Of a DNA stretch of 64,000 nucleotides, positions 10,463 to 20,205 are shown in pieces. Under the pieces are notes generated by a model. The model ran no database searches and was not told the origin of the DNA. It saw only the letters and a program-made list of their open reading frames with translations. Position 1 is the stretch's first letter. Every line of letters begins with the position of its first letter. The stretch lies in assembly GCF_016798245.1 (NCBI RefSeq), contig NZ_JAEUZA010000001.1, positions 1,210,032-1,274,031 of the forward strand. Direction: 5' to 3'. The translations under genes and the position numbers were made by a program. The stretch comes from Alkalicoccobacillus gibsonii. Its GTDB lineage: Bacteria; Bacillota; Bacilli; Bacillales; Bacillaceae_D.

Positions 10463-11005
10463 ATGTTAACCATGAAAGACATCGTGCGTGAGGGGGACCC
10501 AGTCTTACGAAAAGTAGCTGAGCCTGTTGCCCTCCCCCCTTCTAAAGAGGATATTGATACATTAAATGAAATGCTTGATTACTTAGTCAACAGTCAGGAT
10601 CCTGAGTTAGCTGAGAAATATGATCTTCGTCCTGGAATCGGTATTGCAGCACCTCAAATTGGCATCTCAAAGCGAATGTTTGCCCTTCATTTAATTGATG
10701 AATGGGATAATGAATATAGTCTAGGATTAATAAACCCTCGTATTATTAGTCATTCTGTTGAAGAAACAGAGCTCGAAAACGGTGAAGGATGCTTGTCTGT
10801 TGATCGTCCAATAGAAGGATTAGTACCTCGTTATGCGAGAATTACAGTGAAGGCAACGACAATAGAAGGCGAAGAAATCAAAATGCGTTTAAAAGGTATT
10901 GCTGCCATTGCCTTTCAACACGAGCTTGATCATTTAAATGGCATTATGTTTTATGATCGAATTGAAGGATATAAAGATTCCTTAAAAGTAGATATAACGA
11001 AATAA
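10463..11005 (+). CDS. def: Peptide deformylase
   Basis: A 180-residue enzyme that removes the N-formyl group from new proteins. All three motifs are present: GIGIAAPQ at 58-65, EGCLS with metal ligand Cys110, and QHELDH with His153, Glu154 and His157. It is of the B. subtilis DefB/YkrB type, which lies in the same ykyA-rnjA neighbourhood. The ATG at 10463 is chosen because AAAGGAG precedes it by 8 bases; an upstream in-frame GTG at 10454 overlaps that site. Confidence 0.95.
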   Translation: MLTMKDIVREGDPVLRKVAEPVALPPSKEDIDTLNEMLDYLVNSQDPELAEKYDLRPGIGIAAPQIGISKRMFALHLIDEWDNEYSLGLINPRIISHSVEETELENGEGCLSVDRPIEGLVPRYARITVKATTIEGEEIKMRLKGIAAIAFQHELDHLNGIMFYDRIEGYKDSLKVDITK

Positions 11006-11010
11006 AGAGT

Positions 11011-11039
11011 AAAAGACGAGGAGAGAACCCTCGTCTTTT
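11011..11039 (+). terminator. Terminator of def
   Basis: An 11-bp stem, AAAAGACGAGG with CCTCGTCTTTT (11011-11021 and 11029-11039), followed by a T run. Confidence 0.9.
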
Positions 11040-11142
11040 TGTTTTCATTAAGAAAAAATTACCTGCAAGATTTGGTCGGCAGCCTCGCATACTAGTAATA
11101 AAATTATTTATTCGTGTATGAACTTGGAAAGGAGCCTAAACC

Positions 11143-11220
11143 ATGTTACGTAAATTAAAACAAAAACTTATAAAAAGCTGCAAAAACTTATTACCGAAAA
11201 GTCGTCTTCTTGAGGTTTAA
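11143..11220 (+). CDS. Candidate 25-residue cationic peptide
   Basis: A short ORF of 25 codons beginning MLRKLKQKLIKSCKNLL, with a strong AAAGGAG 8 bases before ATG. It has about eight net positive charges and a hydrophobic/basic spacing that would form an amphipathic helix. No family is recognised. It lies between def and rpoY; its stop codon directly abuts the ATG of another short ORF at 11221. It could be a small membrane-active or leader peptide, or chance. Confidence 0.4.
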   Translation: MLRKLKQKLIKSCKNLLPKSRLLEV

Positions 11221-11307
11221 ATGCCTGTTTTACTGAGAAAACTGGGTGATAAAGAGAAAACGAACGTGAATTTAATTTCGCTTTCTAGAAAAGAATCAAT
11301 GAAATAA
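11221..11307 (+). CDS. Second short ORF abutting the cationic peptide
   Basis: A 28-codon ORF (MPVLLRKLGDKEK...) that starts directly after the previous stop (TAA-ATG), with a weak GAGG 5 bases upstream. Its ends overlap a long-range inverted repeat: AATGCC-TGTTT near 11219 pairs with AAACAGGGCATT near 11305-11316. That pairing may be the real signal here, an RNA structure in the rpoY leader. Coding status is doubtful. Confidence 0.2.
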   Translation: MPVLLRKLGDKEKTNVNLISLSRKESMK

Positions 11308-11359
11308 ACAGGGCATTGCTTTATAATGGGTGTTAAACAATGTCTAAGGAGAGGTAAGT

Positions 11360-11572
11360 ATGAGTATATTTAAAGTATTTTTTCAAGAATCACCAACGGA
11401 GGTTCCTGTTCGTGAATGGACGCAAACTGTCTATGTAGAGGGCGAGTCGGAAGCAGACGTTCGTAAAAAGCTAGTTGATCGCAAGTATAATATTGAATTT
11501 GTAACAAAACTCTCTGGTGCTCATCTTGAATATGAGCAAGCAAACGAAGATTTTCAAACGGAGAACGTGTAA
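11360..11572 (+). CDS. rpoY: RNA polymerase epsilon subunit
   Basis: A 70-residue protein matching the RpoY/YkzG family (DUF1447): the start [20 protein letters not shown], an [10 protein letters not shown] middle and a YNIEFV strand. The family binds RNA polymerase and is found in Firmicutes, always near rnjA. It ends 3 bases before rnjA, so the two are co-transcribed. A TATAAT at 11322-11327 is a likely -10; no good -35 is seen. Confidence 0.95.
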   Translation: MSIFKVFFQESPTEVPVREWTQTVYVEGESEADVRKKLVDRKYNIEFVTKLSGAHLEYEQANEDFQTENV

Positions 11573-11575
11573 TTA

Positions 11576-13243
11576 ATGAAGCAAACTAAAAACAACCAAA
11601 CAGCCGTATTTGCTTTAGGTGGTTTGGGTGAAATCGGTAAAAACACCTATGCCGTTCAATTTCAGGACGAGATTATTTTAATAGATGCCGGAATTATGTT
11701 TCCAGAGGACGAACTTCTTGGTATTGATTATGTGATTCCTGATTATACGTACCTTGTTAAGAATGAAGATAAAATTAAAGGCCTATTTATCACACATGGT
11801 CATGAGGACCACATTGGTGGAGTACCTTACTTATTAAAGGCCGTGAATGTACCGATCTATGGTGGAAAGCTGGCTCTTGGTCTGCTTAAAGGGAAACTTG
11901 AAGAACATGGTCTTCTTCGTTCGGCAAAGCTCCATGAAATTCAAGAAGAAGATGTGATTAAATTTACAAAAACATCTGTTTCCTTCTTCCGAACAACTCA
12001 TAGTATTCCAGATGCCTACGGAATTGTTGTAAAAACGCCTCCTGGCAATGTTGTACATACGGGTGACTTTAAGTTTGATTTCACTCCAGTAGGAGAACCT
12101 GCTAACTTAACAAAGATGGCTAAGATCGGTGAAGATGGTGTTCTTTGCTTGCTTTCTGATAGTACGAATAGTGAGATTCCTGAGTTCACAATGTCTGAAC
12201 GTAAGGTTGGAGAAAGCATTGATGGAGTCTTTCGTAAGGTGGAAGGACGTATTATCTTTGCTACCTTCGCATCAAACATTCATCGCCTTCAACAAGTCAT
12301 TGAATCTGCTGTGGTGCACGGTAGAAAAGTAGCTGTTTTTGGTCGCAGTATGGAATCAGCAATTAATATTGGACAAGACCTTGGGTATATCAATGCACCT
12401 AAGAGCACATTCATTGATTATTCTCAGCTGAATAAGTTACCTGATAGTCAGGTTGTTATTCTTTGTACGGGGAGTCAAGGTGAACCAATGGCCGCACTTT
12501 CTCGTATTGCCTTTGGTACGCACCGTCAGATTCAAATTATTCCTGGTGATACGGTAGTTTTCTCTTCTTCTCCTATCCCGGGTAATACTTTAAGTGTGAG
12601 TAAAACAATTAATCAGTTATATCGCGCAGGTGCCAATGTCATTCATGGTCCACTAAGTGATATTCATACATCTGGACACGGTGGACAAGAAGAACAAAAG
12701 CTGATGCTTCGTCTCATGAAACCGAAGTACTTCCTTCCAATTCACGGAGAGTACCGGATGCTTAAAATGCACAGTAAGCTTGCACAGGACTGCGGCGTTG
12801 CAGCAGAAAATTGCTTTATTATGGACAATGGTGATGTACTTGCCTTGCACCCAGATGAAGCGGGTATCTCAGGTAAGGTTCCTTCAGGTTCTGTCTATGT
12901 GGATGGAAACGGAATCGGCGACATCGGGAACATCGTTCTTCGAGACCGACGTATTCTATCTGAGGAAGGTCTTGTCATTATCGTTGTTAGCTTAAACATG
13001 AAGGAATTCAAAGTGACGGCTGGACCTGATCTTATTTCTCGTGGCTTCGTTTACATGCGTGAATCGAGTGATTTAATATATGAAGCGCAAAAGCTTTTAG
13101 CGAAACACTTGGATACCATTATGGAGCGTAAAACGACGCAATGGTCTGAAATTAAGAATGAACTAGCCGACACACTCGGACCATTCTTGTATGAAAGAAC
13201 AAAACGTAAACCGATGATCCTACCAATCATCATGGAAGTATAA
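11576..13243 (+). CDS. rnjA: Ribonuclease J1
   Basis: A 555-residue metallo-beta-lactamase/beta-CASP nuclease with both 5'-3' exonuclease and endonuclease activity, central to mRNA decay and rRNA processing. The metal motif is HGHEDH (His74, His76, Asp78, His79). Further marks are HTGDFKFD, the beta-CASP segment CTGSQGEP and [14 protein letters not shown]. Length and layout equal those of B. subtilis RNase J1. The start overlaps the end of rpoY's translation region by close spacing only. Confidence 0.97.
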   Translation: MKQTKNNQTAVFALGGLGEIGKNTYAVQFQDEIILIDAGIMFPEDELLGIDYVIPDYTYLVKNEDKIKGLFITHGHEDHIGGVPYLLKAVNVPIYGGKLALGLLKGKLEEHGLLRSAKLHEIQEEDVIKFTKTSVSFFRTTHSIPDAYGIVVKTPPGNVVHTGDFKFDFTPVGEPANLTKMAKIGEDGVLCLLSDSTNSEIPEFTMSERKVGESIDGVFRKVEGRIIFATFASNIHRLQQVIESAVVHGRKVAVFGRSMESAINIGQDLGYINAPKSTFIDYSQLNKLPDSQVVILCTGSQGEPMAALSRIAFGTHRQIQIIPGDTVVFSSSPIPGNTLSVSKTINQLYRAGANVIHGPLSDIHTSGHGGQEEQKLMLRLMKPKYFLPIHGEYRMLKMHSKLAQDCGVAAENCFIMDNGDVLALHPDEAGISGKVPSGSVYVDGNGIGDIGNIVLRDRRILSEEGLVIIVVSLNMKEFKVTAGPDLISRGFVYMRESSDLIYEAQKLLAKHLDTIMERKTTQWSEIKNELADTLGPFLYERTKRKPMILPIIMEV

Positions 13244-13244
13244 T

Positions 13245-13283
13245 AAAAAAGAAGCAATCATCTCGGATGATTGCTTCTTTTTT
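13245..13283. terminator. Bidirectional terminator, rnjA / ykuV
   Basis: A perfect 18-bp stem (13245-13262 with 13266-13283) around the loop TCG, with A and T runs at both ends, so it can serve both converging genes. Confidence 0.93.
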
Positions 13284-13287
13284 CGTT

Positions 13288-13740
13288 CTATTCTTTTATA
13301 CCTAATACGCGATTTACACGCTTTGTCAGCATCTTCATTCCGCCGCCACCCGCTTGGAAATGGCGTAGCTGTCCTTCTTCATCAAATACATAATAAGAAG
13401 GTACATACTCATTTTCAAAGGCATCTGTTAGCTTATGCTCACTATCAACATAGATCGGCTGATCAATGTTGTGCTCCGCTGCTACCTTTTTAATTTCTTC
13501 AAGATCTAAATCTTTTTCTGAACGTGGCATGTGTACAGCAACCACATTTAATTGATCTTTATACGTGTCTCGAAACTCATTCACATTTGGCATTGCTTCT
13601 TTACATAAACCACAGCTGATAGACCAAAAATGAATCAATGTCGGTTTGGATCCGACTAAATCTCCCTTTGTTACTTCACCATTTAACCATTCTGTTGCCC
13701 CGTCTAATGCAGGCATTTGCGAACGTAGTTTTAAAGCCAT
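13288..13740 (-). CDS. ykuV: YkuV-like thiol-disulfide oxidoreductase
   Basis: A 150-residue thioredoxin-fold protein with active site CGLC at about 43-46 in the context WSISCGLCKEAMP, and the cis-Pro region YVPSYYVF. No signal peptide is seen, so it is cytoplasmic, like B. subtilis YkuV. It is co-oriented with the peroxiredoxin ykuU upstream (79-base gap). It may reduce YkuU or other proteins; the pairing is known from B. subtilis, the partner role is inferred. Confidence 0.9.
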   Translation of the reverse strand: MALKLRSQMPALDGATEWLNGEVTKGDLVGSKPTLIHFWSISCGLCKEAMPNVNEFRDTYKDQLNVVAVHMPRSEKDLDLEEIKKVAAEHNIDQPIYVDSEHKLTDAFENEYVPSYYVFDEEGQLRHFQAGGGGMKMLTKRVNRVLGIKE

Positions 13741-13769
13741 TTGACATCTCCCTTTCTATTTATGTAAAC

Positions 13770-13804
13770 GAAAAGGCCTAACAGCAATTGGCTAGACCTT
13801 TTCA
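13770..13804 (-). terminator. Hairpin between ykuU and ykuV
   Basis: On the minus strand, AAAAGGTCTA pairs imperfectly with TAGGCCTTTT, with an inner GCCAATTGC-like loop and a T run. It probably terminates part of the ykuU transcripts. Confidence 0.6.
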
Positions 13805-13819
13805 TACAACTCAATTTTC

Positions 13820-14365
13820 TTATAGAGTTGCTTGTCCTGGCTTCCAGTTTGCTGGGCAAAGTCCACCAGTTTGAAGTGCTTGAAGTACACGAAGTGTCTC
13901 ATCAACATCGCGACCGATGTCGTTGTGATTCACTACAGCATATTTTAATTCGCCTTCTGGATCAATAATGAACAATCCGCGTAAAGCGATACCTTCATCT
14001 TCAATTAACACTCCGTACTCACGAGAGATCGCGTGATTTGTATCAGCTGCAAGAGAGTAGTTCAAGTCACCTAGACCATTCTCATCGCGAGACGTGTTAA
14101 TCCATGCTTTGTGTGTGTGGATCGTATCTGTTGAAACCCCAACGATTACAGCATCAAGATCTTCAAATTCATCATTACGATCACTTAGTGACGTAATTTC
14201 CGTTGGACATACAAATGTGAAATCCATTGGATAGAAGAATAAAACCGTCCACTTATCGTTTTTCATGTTTTCTTCAAGACTTACTCGTCCAAATTCTTTG
14301 TTCGGGAATACAGCCTCCATATCAAATCGAGGTGCTTGTTTACCTACCATACGTTTATCAGACAT
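13820..14365 (-). CDS. ykuU: 2-Cys peroxiredoxin (AhpC/Prx type)
   Basis: A 181-residue peroxiredoxin that reduces peroxides. The peroxidatic Cys53 lies in FTFVCPTE and the resolving Cys at about 170 in GGLCPANWKPGQ. It matches B. subtilis YkuU in length and context. It is expressed from a near-consensus SigA promoter just upstream, in one unit with ykuV. A hairpin around 13766-13804 (AAAAGGCCTA...TAGACCTTTT) in the gap to ykuV could attenuate read-through. Confidence 0.92.
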   Translation of the reverse strand: MSDKRMVGKQAPRFDMEAVFPNKEFGRVSLEENMKNDKWTVLFFYPMDFTFVCPTEITSLSDRNDEFEDLDAVIVGVSTDTIHTHKAWINTSRDENGLGDLNYSLAADTNHAISREYGVLIEDEGIALRGLFIIDPEGELKYAVVNHNDIGRDVDETLRVLQALQTGGLCPANWKPGQATL

Positions 14366-14409
14366 ACTAATTCCTCCTTCAAGTGAATCAATGCATTTTT
14401 ACCTTAGTT

Positions 14410-14438
14410 ATTATAAAAGAGCCACATTTTTTAGTCAA
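14410..14438 (-). promoter_or_regulatory. SigA promoter of ykuU
   Basis: On the minus strand, TTGACT (14433-14438) and TATAAT (14410-14415) lie exactly 17 bases apart, 45 bases upstream of ykuU. The rest of the 305-base divergent gap to the MscS gene shows no gene; no PerR-type palindrome is evident. Confidence 0.8.
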
Positions 14439-14670
14439 TGTTATGTAAGAATAAATGTAAAGTAGTGATCTCTTTTATGACAAGTCCTAAGATGTAGTTT
14501 ACCCAGTAAATGTTTGAATAAACGACACTGTTCACCATAAGTATACTTCTTTTTTAACGAGTAAGGAAATGATACGTCTCCTACCTCTTCATTTGAGATT
14601 CTCATGGGCCTATGCTAGGATTTAAGACGATATCATTTATTGCTGATAGTGTAGGAGCTGATGAAGAAAA

Positions 14671-15498
14671 ATGAGTAATTGGTTAGACGAACTAAATGTA
14701 GGAGCACTACTTGAGAGTGGAATTCTGCTAATTGGTCAATTAGTACTGGCGTTTATCGCCTTTTATGTAGCAAGAGCCATTGGCCGCAAGGTGATTTCAC
14801 AGACATTTGCTAAGATGAAAGATCAACGAAATATTTCTGCAGGAAGAAGCCACACGTTGGAAAAACTGACCCATAATATTCTTTCATACGTGCTAATCTT
14901 TATTTTAGTCACGTTTATTGCTGAGATGTTTGGTTTGTCACCAGGTGCGCTGATTGCCGGAGCCGGTGTTGTTGGGCTAGCAATTGGCTTTGGGGCACAA
15001 GGTCTAGTCAGTGACGTTGTAACAGGATTTTTCTTATTACTTGAAAAGCAAGTAGATGTAGGTGATTATGTCACGATTGCGGGTCTAGACGGGGTGGTTG
15101 AAGAAGTCGGTTTGCGAACAACCCAAGTGCGTGGATTCGACGGAACCTTATCATTTATTCCGAACCGAAACATTACAGATGTTCATAACCATTCACGTGG
15201 AAATATGCGGGCACTAGTAGATGTTAGTGTGCCATTTGAGGATGATATGGATACAACGATTAAGCTTATCCAAGAAGCATGTCTCGATCTTGGAGAGGTA
15301 AAAGAGTTTATTAAAGAAGGACCCGATGTCTTAGGTGTGGAAGACTTAACTTCTTCCCTTGTCACCATTCGAGTGATTGCTAAAACTGAAAACATGCACC
15401 AATGGACAGTCGAACGACGTATTCGCCAAGCTATTAAGCAAGCGATGGAAAAAAAGAAGCAGCTAGACGAAGCTGAATCAACAAATGACGAAGAATAG
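14671..15498 (+). CDS. ykuT: YkuT-like small-conductance mechanosensitive channel
   Basis: A 275-residue MscS-family channel with three membrane segments. The pore-lining helix carries the Gly/Ala pattern AGVVGLAIGFGAQGLVSD at about 98-115, followed by the beta domain (VGDYVTIAGLDGVVEEVGLR) and the alpha-beta domain. It would release solutes on hypo-osmotic shock. Its position between ykuU and ykuS matches B. subtilis ykuT. No clear Shine-Dalgarno lies at short spacing; TAGGAGCTGATGAAGAAAA is the nearest. Confidence 0.9.
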   Translation: MSNWLDELNVGALLESGILLIGQLVLAFIAFYVARAIGRKVISQTFAKMKDQRNISAGRSHTLEKLTHNILSYVLIFILVTFIAEMFGLSPGALIAGAGVVGLAIGFGAQGLVSDVVTGFFLLLEKQVDVGDYVTIAGLDGVVEEVGLRTTQVRGFDGTLSFIPNRNITDVHNHSRGNMRALVDVSVPFEDDMDTTIKLIQEACLDLGEVKEFIKEGPDVLGVEDLTSSLVTIRVIAKTENMHQWTVERRIRQAIKQAMEKKKQLDEAESTNDEE

Positions 15499-15502
15499 TT
15501 TT

Positions 15503-15538
15503 AAAAAACCAGGTGAAGCAATTTCACCTGGTTTTTTT
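15503..15538. terminator. Terminator between ykuT and ykuS
   Basis: AAAAAACCAGGTGAA pairs with TTCACCTGGTTTTTT. A and T runs on both sides let it serve both convergent genes. Confidence 0.92.
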
Positions 15539-15547
15539 GCGTACAGA

Positions 15548-15802
15548 TTAATGCGTTTGGTTGTTTAATGTATGTTCTACTCGTTGGCAAACATCCATAG
15601 CAGACATCCCATCTGCATTAATGACTGTTCCATTTGTCACATGATCTTGAATCCCCATTACATTCTGATCTAAGCCAGAAATAACACAACAGTCACAAGA
15701 GTTTGCATCACTCTCTTGCTTAAGTGAAACCACATCGTACCCTTTAGATGCAAGTTCTTCACTTACAGCTGTTAACGATTGTTCAACGCCAATACGCGCC
15801 AT
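15548..15802 (-). CDS. ykuS: YkuS-like UPF0180 family protein
   Basis: An 84-residue protein with MARIGVEQSL at the start and a central CDCCVISG, typical of the UPF0180/YkuS family of bacilli, whose function is unknown. The Cys-rich segment suggests a metal or redox role, but this is a guess. It is monocistronic, with AAAGGGAGGAAATAG before the start. Confidence 0.85.
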   Translation of the reverse strand: MARIGVEQSLTAVSEELASKGYDVVSLKQESDANSCDCCVISGLDQNVMGIQDHVTNGTVINADGMSAMDVCQRVEHTLNNQTH

Positions 15803-15919
15803 ATCTATTTCCTCCCTTTAGATAAAGTTCGTGCGTAGCTAGGTTGCCCTAGTACCTATTGATTATGCATAATGCTTCATCTTAGGAGCCAAGAAAATAG
15901 TACAACTAATAACGTCGCT

Positions 15920-17053
15920 TTATGCTTGTTCCATCTTCCACGTAAAGTACTCAATCAGGTGAGAGACAGCTATTTGGATAGCAGCCTCGTCTGGCAGCAG
16001 GCGTGCATCATGGAGTCCATATGGGCTATTAACCCCTAACCAGAACATAAATCCAGGAATCTGCTCAAGAAAGTAGCCAAAGTCCTCTCCAGTCATAGCT
16101 GCTGGCGCTTCAATAAAGTCGACGTTAGGACTTTGTGAGGCGAAGCTCATGTATTCCTTCGTGAGCGTGGAATCATTCGCCACCTGACAGTAATTACTTC
16201 CATAGTCGATGGTCAGCTCGCATTCAAAAGCAGCCTCAATTCCCTTAGCGATTGCCTCAATCCGACGTTTTATTTCGATCATTGATTCAATAGACAAGCT
16301 TCGAATCGTTCCTTCCACTCTTGCTGACTCGGCTATGATATTCTGCTTCGTCCCACCTTGTATCACACCAATTGTCACTACCCCTGAATCGAGCGGATCA
16401 ATATTCCGGGCAACAATGGTTTGTAGCTGTGTGACAAAATGGCTAGCTGCCACTACCATATCTCGGGCCGTATGTGGATAGGCTGCATGTCCACCTTTTC
16501 CTTTTAGATCGATAAACAGCTCGGACGTATTAGCAAAAAGTAATCCCTCACGTGTTGAGACCGTTCCTACCGGAAGCTCTGGTGCGATATGCAAGGCAAC
16601 CATTTGGTCCGGCCAAACGTCTTTTAGCACCTGTTCATCAAGCATCGGTTTTGCACCACCTGGCCCCTCTTCCGCTGGTTGAAACACAAATACTAGATGA
16701 TCTTTTGGCTGGTTTGACGAAAAGTGAGAAAGCACTCCTAAGGCAATGGTCATATGAAAGTCATGCCCACACGCATGCATCATGTTCTCGTGCTCTGAAG
16801 CAAATATCTCAATACCTGAACGTTCAGCAATTGGCAATCCGTCCATATCTGCTCGATAAGCAAGGGTTTGCTGCGGATCCGACCCTTGTATATAAACAAG
16901 GACTCCTGTACGCCAAAGTTTAATCTTCCAATATTCCTGCGCCATCGGTTCAAGTATTTCTAAAATAAGTTGCTGTGTTTTAAACTCGTTAAACCCGATT
17001 TCTGGGATCTGGTGAAAACGGCGTCTTATAGCGATTAATTCTTCAGTTTTCAT
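15920..17053 (-). CDS. dapL: N-acetyldiaminopimelate deacetylase
   Basis: A 377-residue M20 family metallo-deacetylase (YkuR/DapL type) that yields LL-diaminopimelate for lysine and peptidoglycan. Visible features are the metal site [10 protein letters not shown], the catalytic PAEEGPGG and an HDARLLP C-terminal histidine. Its start ATG overlaps the preceding gene's stop as ATGA, so the two are translationally coupled. Together with dapH it completes the acetylated branch of the pathway. In the ORF the start at 17053 has a Shine-Dalgarno within the upstream gene (CAAGAGGTG). Confidence 0.92.
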   Translation of the reverse strand: MKTEELIAIRRRFHQIPEIGFNEFKTQQLILEILEPMAQEYWKIKLWRTGVLVYIQGSDPQQTLAYRADMDGLPIAERSGIEIFASEHENMMHACGHDFHMTIALGVLSHFSSNQPKDHLVFVFQPAEEGPGGAKPMLDEQVLKDVWPDQMVALHIAPELPVGTVSTREGLLFANTSELFIDLKGKGGHAAYPHTARDMVVAASHFVTQLQTIVARNIDPLDSGVVTIGVIQGGTKQNIIAESARVEGTIRSLSIESMIEIKRRIEAIAKGIEAAFECELTIDYGSNYCQVANDSTLTKEYMSFASQSPNVDFIEAPAAMTGEDFGYFLEQIPGFMFWLGVNSPYGLHDARLLPDEAAIQIAVSHLIEYFTWKMEQA

Positions 17054-18249
17054 TCATTCACCTCTTGTAAAACTTCATTAAACAGGTTTAGAAAATAATG
17101 GATCTGCTCATCACTTACAATGAGAGGAGGCAATAACCGGATGATCGTTTGTTGTGTAACATCTACAAGCATCCCTCTCTCGAGAAGCTTGTGCTGAATC
17201 AGCTTGACCGATTTCGGCTCAAGCTTCGTGACCACACCAATCATCATTCCTAATCCACGAATAGACTCGATCTTATCTGCATGTTCTTTCTTTAAACCGT
17301 CAAGGCCATCGAGTAGTATCTTAGACGCACGTTTTCCAGCAGCAAGCACACCATCATCAAGAAGCAGCTTGAGTACCGTATTTCCTAGAGCCGAACTAAG
17401 TGGAGATGGTGCAAAGGTTGTCCCATGATCCCCAGGCTTAAATAAGTCCTTATGTGCCTCTTTTACAATGATGCCACCTAGTGGAAGTCCTCCTCCGATT
17501 CCTTTTGCAAAAAGCACTACATCCGGTTGAACTGCTGTATGCTGGTATGCAAAAAGCTCGCCTGTCCGACCAATTCCCGTTTGGATTTCATCCATGCAGA
17601 AGAGCACACCATACGTTTCACATAACGCTGCCGCTTGCTCAATATACGAGGCTTCTAGAGGAAGAACTCCTCCAGATCCCAAAACAGGCTCCATTAAGAG
17701 CGCGGCTGGTTTCTGTTCGCGTAAGATCGTTTCAAGAGCTTCTAAGTCATGTGGCTCTACATCATAAACAGGGAAATCACTTACAGGAAAGTCCTGATAG
17801 ACGCCAGGCTGTCTCGTTAATTTTAATGCACCAAGCGTACGACCGTGAAAGCTTTTCTTCAGAACAACAATTCCGTCTCTTTGTTCCTGTGTTTTTGTCC
17901 ATTTATGAATAAGCTTTACGACAGCTTCTGTCGCTTCAGCACCTGAATTTGTATAAAAAACACGACCTGGAAACGTCTCTTGGATCAGTCGTTCAGCAAG
18001 CTCAACCGCCGGCTTGTTCACATACAGGTTTGAGATATGAAGAAACTTTTCTCCCTGATCTCGTAGAGTCTGAACAATGTCGGGATGCGAATGTCCTAAG
18101 ATATTCACGGCAAGGCCGGTTATGAAATCAAGATAACGCTTCCCGTCCTCATCGATTAATTCAGCACCCTCCCCTCGCTCGATAACTAAAGGCAGTCTAC
18201 CATATGTATTCATAAGTGCCTGATGGTTCCGCTCGTTCCAATCTGACAT
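17050..18249 (-). CDS. Class III aminotransferase, probable N-acetyl-LL-DAP aminotransferase
   Basis: A 399-residue PLP enzyme of the acetylornithine aminotransferase (ArgD-like) class. Marks are [15 protein letters not shown], the phosphate-binding [26 protein letters not shown] and the Schiff-base lysine in [13 protein letters not shown]. It lies between dapH and dapL and overlaps dapL by 4 bases, so the natural substrate is most likely N-acetyl-L-2-amino-6-ketopimelate. In B. subtilis that step is assigned to a class I enzyme (PatA), so this looks like a non-homologous replacement. The start at 18249 follows AGGAG; an ATG 5 codons earlier overlaps that site. Confidence 0.8.
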   Translation of the reverse strand: MSDWNERNHQALMNTYGRLPLVIERGEGAELIDEDGKRYLDFITGLAVNILGHSHPDIVQTLRDQGEKFLHISNLYVNKPAVELAERLIQETFPGRVFYTNSGAEATEAVVKLIHKWTKTQEQRDGIVVLKKSFHGRTLGALKLTRQPGVYQDFPVSDFPVYDVEPHDLEALETILREQKPAALLMEPVLGSGGVLPLEASYIEQAAALCETYGVLFCMDEIQTGIGRTGELFAYQHTAVQPDVVLFAKGIGGGLPLGGIIVKEAHKDLFKPGDHGTTFAPSPLSSALGNTVLKLLLDDGVLAAGKRASKILLDGLDGLKKEHADKIESIRGLGMMIGVVTKLEPKSVKLIQHKLLERGMLVDVTQQTIIRLLPPLIVSDEQIHYFLNLFNEVLQEVNE

Positions 18250-18284
18250 GCAATCACTCCTCATTTGAATCGAATACAGAAAAA

Positions 18285-18310
18285 CCTTGTCACCTGTACT
18301 GGCGACAAGG
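18285..18310 (-). terminator. Hairpin with T run between dapH and the aminotransferase gene
   Basis: On the minus strand CCTTGTC pairs with GACAAGG, with an inner extension, followed by TTTTTC. It lies inside the dap cluster, so it is probably a partial terminator that lowers expression of the two downstream genes. Confidence 0.75.
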
Positions 18311-18332
18311 CTTCTCCCTATCTACATTTCTA

Positions 18333-19049
18333 TTAGTCGTTTAAACGACGTAGCTCTTGTTTAATTTCTGTTTTGCCTTTTGTTTTTTCGTCGATTTCTT
18401 TGATCACGCGTGCTGGTGTTCCAGCAACTACTGTGTTAGACGGAACGTCTTCTGTAACGATAGCTCCAGCAGCAACAACGGCTCCCTTACCTACTGTTAC
18501 GCCTTCAAGAACCACAACGTTTGCACCAATCACAACATCGTCCTCTACGATAACAGGCTTAGCCGAAGGTGGCTCAATTACACCAGCAAGAACAGATCCA
18601 GCACCAACGTGGCAGTTCTTACCAACTGTTGCACGTCCACCAAGAACAGCGTTCATGTCGATCATTGTTCCTTCACCGATTACAGCTCCGATGTTGATGC
18701 TTGCGCCCATCATGATAACCGCACCTTTTCCAATTTCCACTTGATCACGGATAATCGCACCTGGCTCAATACGCGCTTCAATTCCTTTAAGATCTAGAAG
18801 TGGAATTGCAGAATGACGACGATCGTTTTCAACTACGTAGTCTTCAATCTTTGCTTGATTTTCTTGAAGTACTGCGTTGATTTCGTCCCACTCACCAAAA
18901 ACGACCCCAGTTTGTCCATTTATAAAGGATTTTGTATCCCCACCAAAAGAAATCCCTTCAAGATTTCCTTTTATATGTACTTTAACAGGTGTTTTCTTTT
19001 TACTTTCAGAGATAAACTTGATAATTTCGTTTGCATCCATTTGATTCAT
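18333..19049 (-). CDS. dapH: Tetrahydrodipicolinate N-acetyltransferase
   Basis: A 238-residue enzyme (YkuQ type) with a left-handed beta-helix made of hexapeptide repeats from about residue 90 ([21 protein letters not shown]...). It acetylates tetrahydrodipicolinate, the first committed step of the acetyl DAP branch. The N-terminal domain ([21 protein letters not shown]) matches DapH and sets it apart from other hexapeptide acetyltransferases. AGGAGG lies 7 bases before the ATG. Confidence 0.95.
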   Translation of the reverse strand: MNQMDANEIIKFISESKKKTPVKVHIKGNLEGISFGGDTKSFINGQTGVVFGEWDEINAVLQENQAKIEDYVVENDRRHSAIPLLDLKGIEARIEPGAIIRDQVEIGKGAVIMMGASINIGAVIGEGTMIDMNAVLGGRATVGKNCHVGAGSVLAGVIEPPSAKPVIVEDDVVIGANVVVLEGVTVGKGAVVAAGAIVTEDVPSNTVVAGTPARVIKEIDEKTKGKTEIKQELRRLND

Positions 19050-19122
19050 GACTTTTCCTCCTAGCAGTTACGTTCAGTATACTCACAATCATAAAGATTT
19101 CCCTCCAAAAATGCAACGCTTA

Positions 19123-20019
19123 TCATCCAAGGATCATAATTAAGATCGTAATCGTTGGAATACTGATAAGGGTAGTGATTAAGGTTACACTTGAAACAAG
19201 CTTTGGCTGCGCTTGAAATTGGACAGCATACATCACAATCGTTGCGGCTGATGGCATCGCAGCAGAAACAATAAGTACTTTACCAAGTAATGGGTCAAGT
19301 GGCATGAGTGAAACTAGCACCCAGGCAAGAACTGGTGAGATGAACATACGCAGGATCACGCTAAATGTAATATTCGCCCAGTCAAAATTCCCCCACTTGA
19401 TCATTGCAAGCTGCATGCCTAAAATAACCATAACCATCGGGATCGCTGCATCTGATATCAGATCAACGGTTCCAAACAAGTTGTCAGGTATTTTCACTTG
19501 AGTAAAATTCAGAATGAGAGCAAGGATCGCGGCATAAGAAGCAGGCATTTTCGCAACAGACTTCATCGCTGTTCGAATACCAGCTTTTCCTTTAACAGCA
19601 TAATAGACACCAAAGAAATTCATTAAGATAGATTGAAGGACCATAGCAGAGATAGCAAATTGAAAACCAGCTTCCCCGTACGCAAATAAAATAATAGGCG
19701 TACCATAGTTTCCGGTGTTCATAAATGCCGTCGATAAGATGAGTGCATTTTCCGTGGATAGATCAATCTTTCGAATCTTCGTATAGATCTTACACATAAA
19801 AATGATGAGAAACATTAACACAAATGAGAAGAGAACCATATAACTATATTGGCTATTTAGCTCGGTTTCATAAAAGGTCTTAAATACAAGACAAGGCGTC
19901 ATGACATAGATTGCCATGGTGGAGATCGGACGAATATCAACCTTTGCTACTCGTTGAAGAATGTATCCAATCATAAAAATTAAAATGACAGGTAAAACCA
20001 CTTGAATAAATATTGTCAA
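19123..20019 (-). CDS. AEC (auxin efflux carrier) family transporter
   Basis: About 298 residues with ten hydrophobic segments in two halves. AEC marks are FMNTGNYGTPIILFAYG and the C-terminal SAAMPSAATIVMYAVQF. Family members move malate, malonate or other organic acids, and the substrate cannot be read here. The TTG at 20019 is preferred because AAAAGGAG precedes it by about 10 bases; the longer GTG start at 20040 would place that site inside the coding region. It ends 73 bases before dapH and could be co-transcribed with it. Confidence 0.8.
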   Translation of the reverse strand: MTIFIQVVLPVILIFMIGYILQRVAKVDIRPISTMAIYVMTPCLVFKTFYETELNSQYSYMVLFSFVLMFLIIFMCKIYTKIRKIDLSTENALILSTAFMNTGNYGTPIILFAYGEAGFQFAISAMVLQSILMNFFGVYYAVKGKAGIRTAMKSVAKMPASYAAILALILNFTQVKIPDNLFGTVDLISDAAIPMVMVILGMQLAMIKWGNFDWANITFSVILRMFISPVLAWVLVSLMPLDPLLGKVLIVSAAMPSAATIVMYAVQFQAQPKLVSSVTLITTLISIPTITILIMILG

Positions 20020-20129
20020 AACAAAAGAACTCCTTTTCACGTTTCTGCCGTGTCAGTATATCATACTCTTTGTTTTAGGTTAGAGGATGTAGCAAGTACC
20101 ATTCGCTTAAAGTTCTAAGTAAAAAGATG

Positions 20130-20181
20130 AAAACACGAAAAGCAAATGCGCAGTCAAAAAATCATTTGCTTTTCGTGTTTT
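20130..20181 (-). terminator. Terminator of the HD-GYP gene
   Basis: A 19-bp stem (20130-20148 with 20163-20181) built from AAAACACGAAAAGCAAATG, with T residues following on the minus strand. Confidence 0.9.
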
Positions 20182-20205
20182 TAGTTTGTCTAGCTATCAT
20201 TACGT

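Noticed and set aside
18357..18797. Long plus-strand ORFs opposite dapH
   Set aside because: They are antisense shadows of the regular hexapeptide-repeat coding sequence of dapH.
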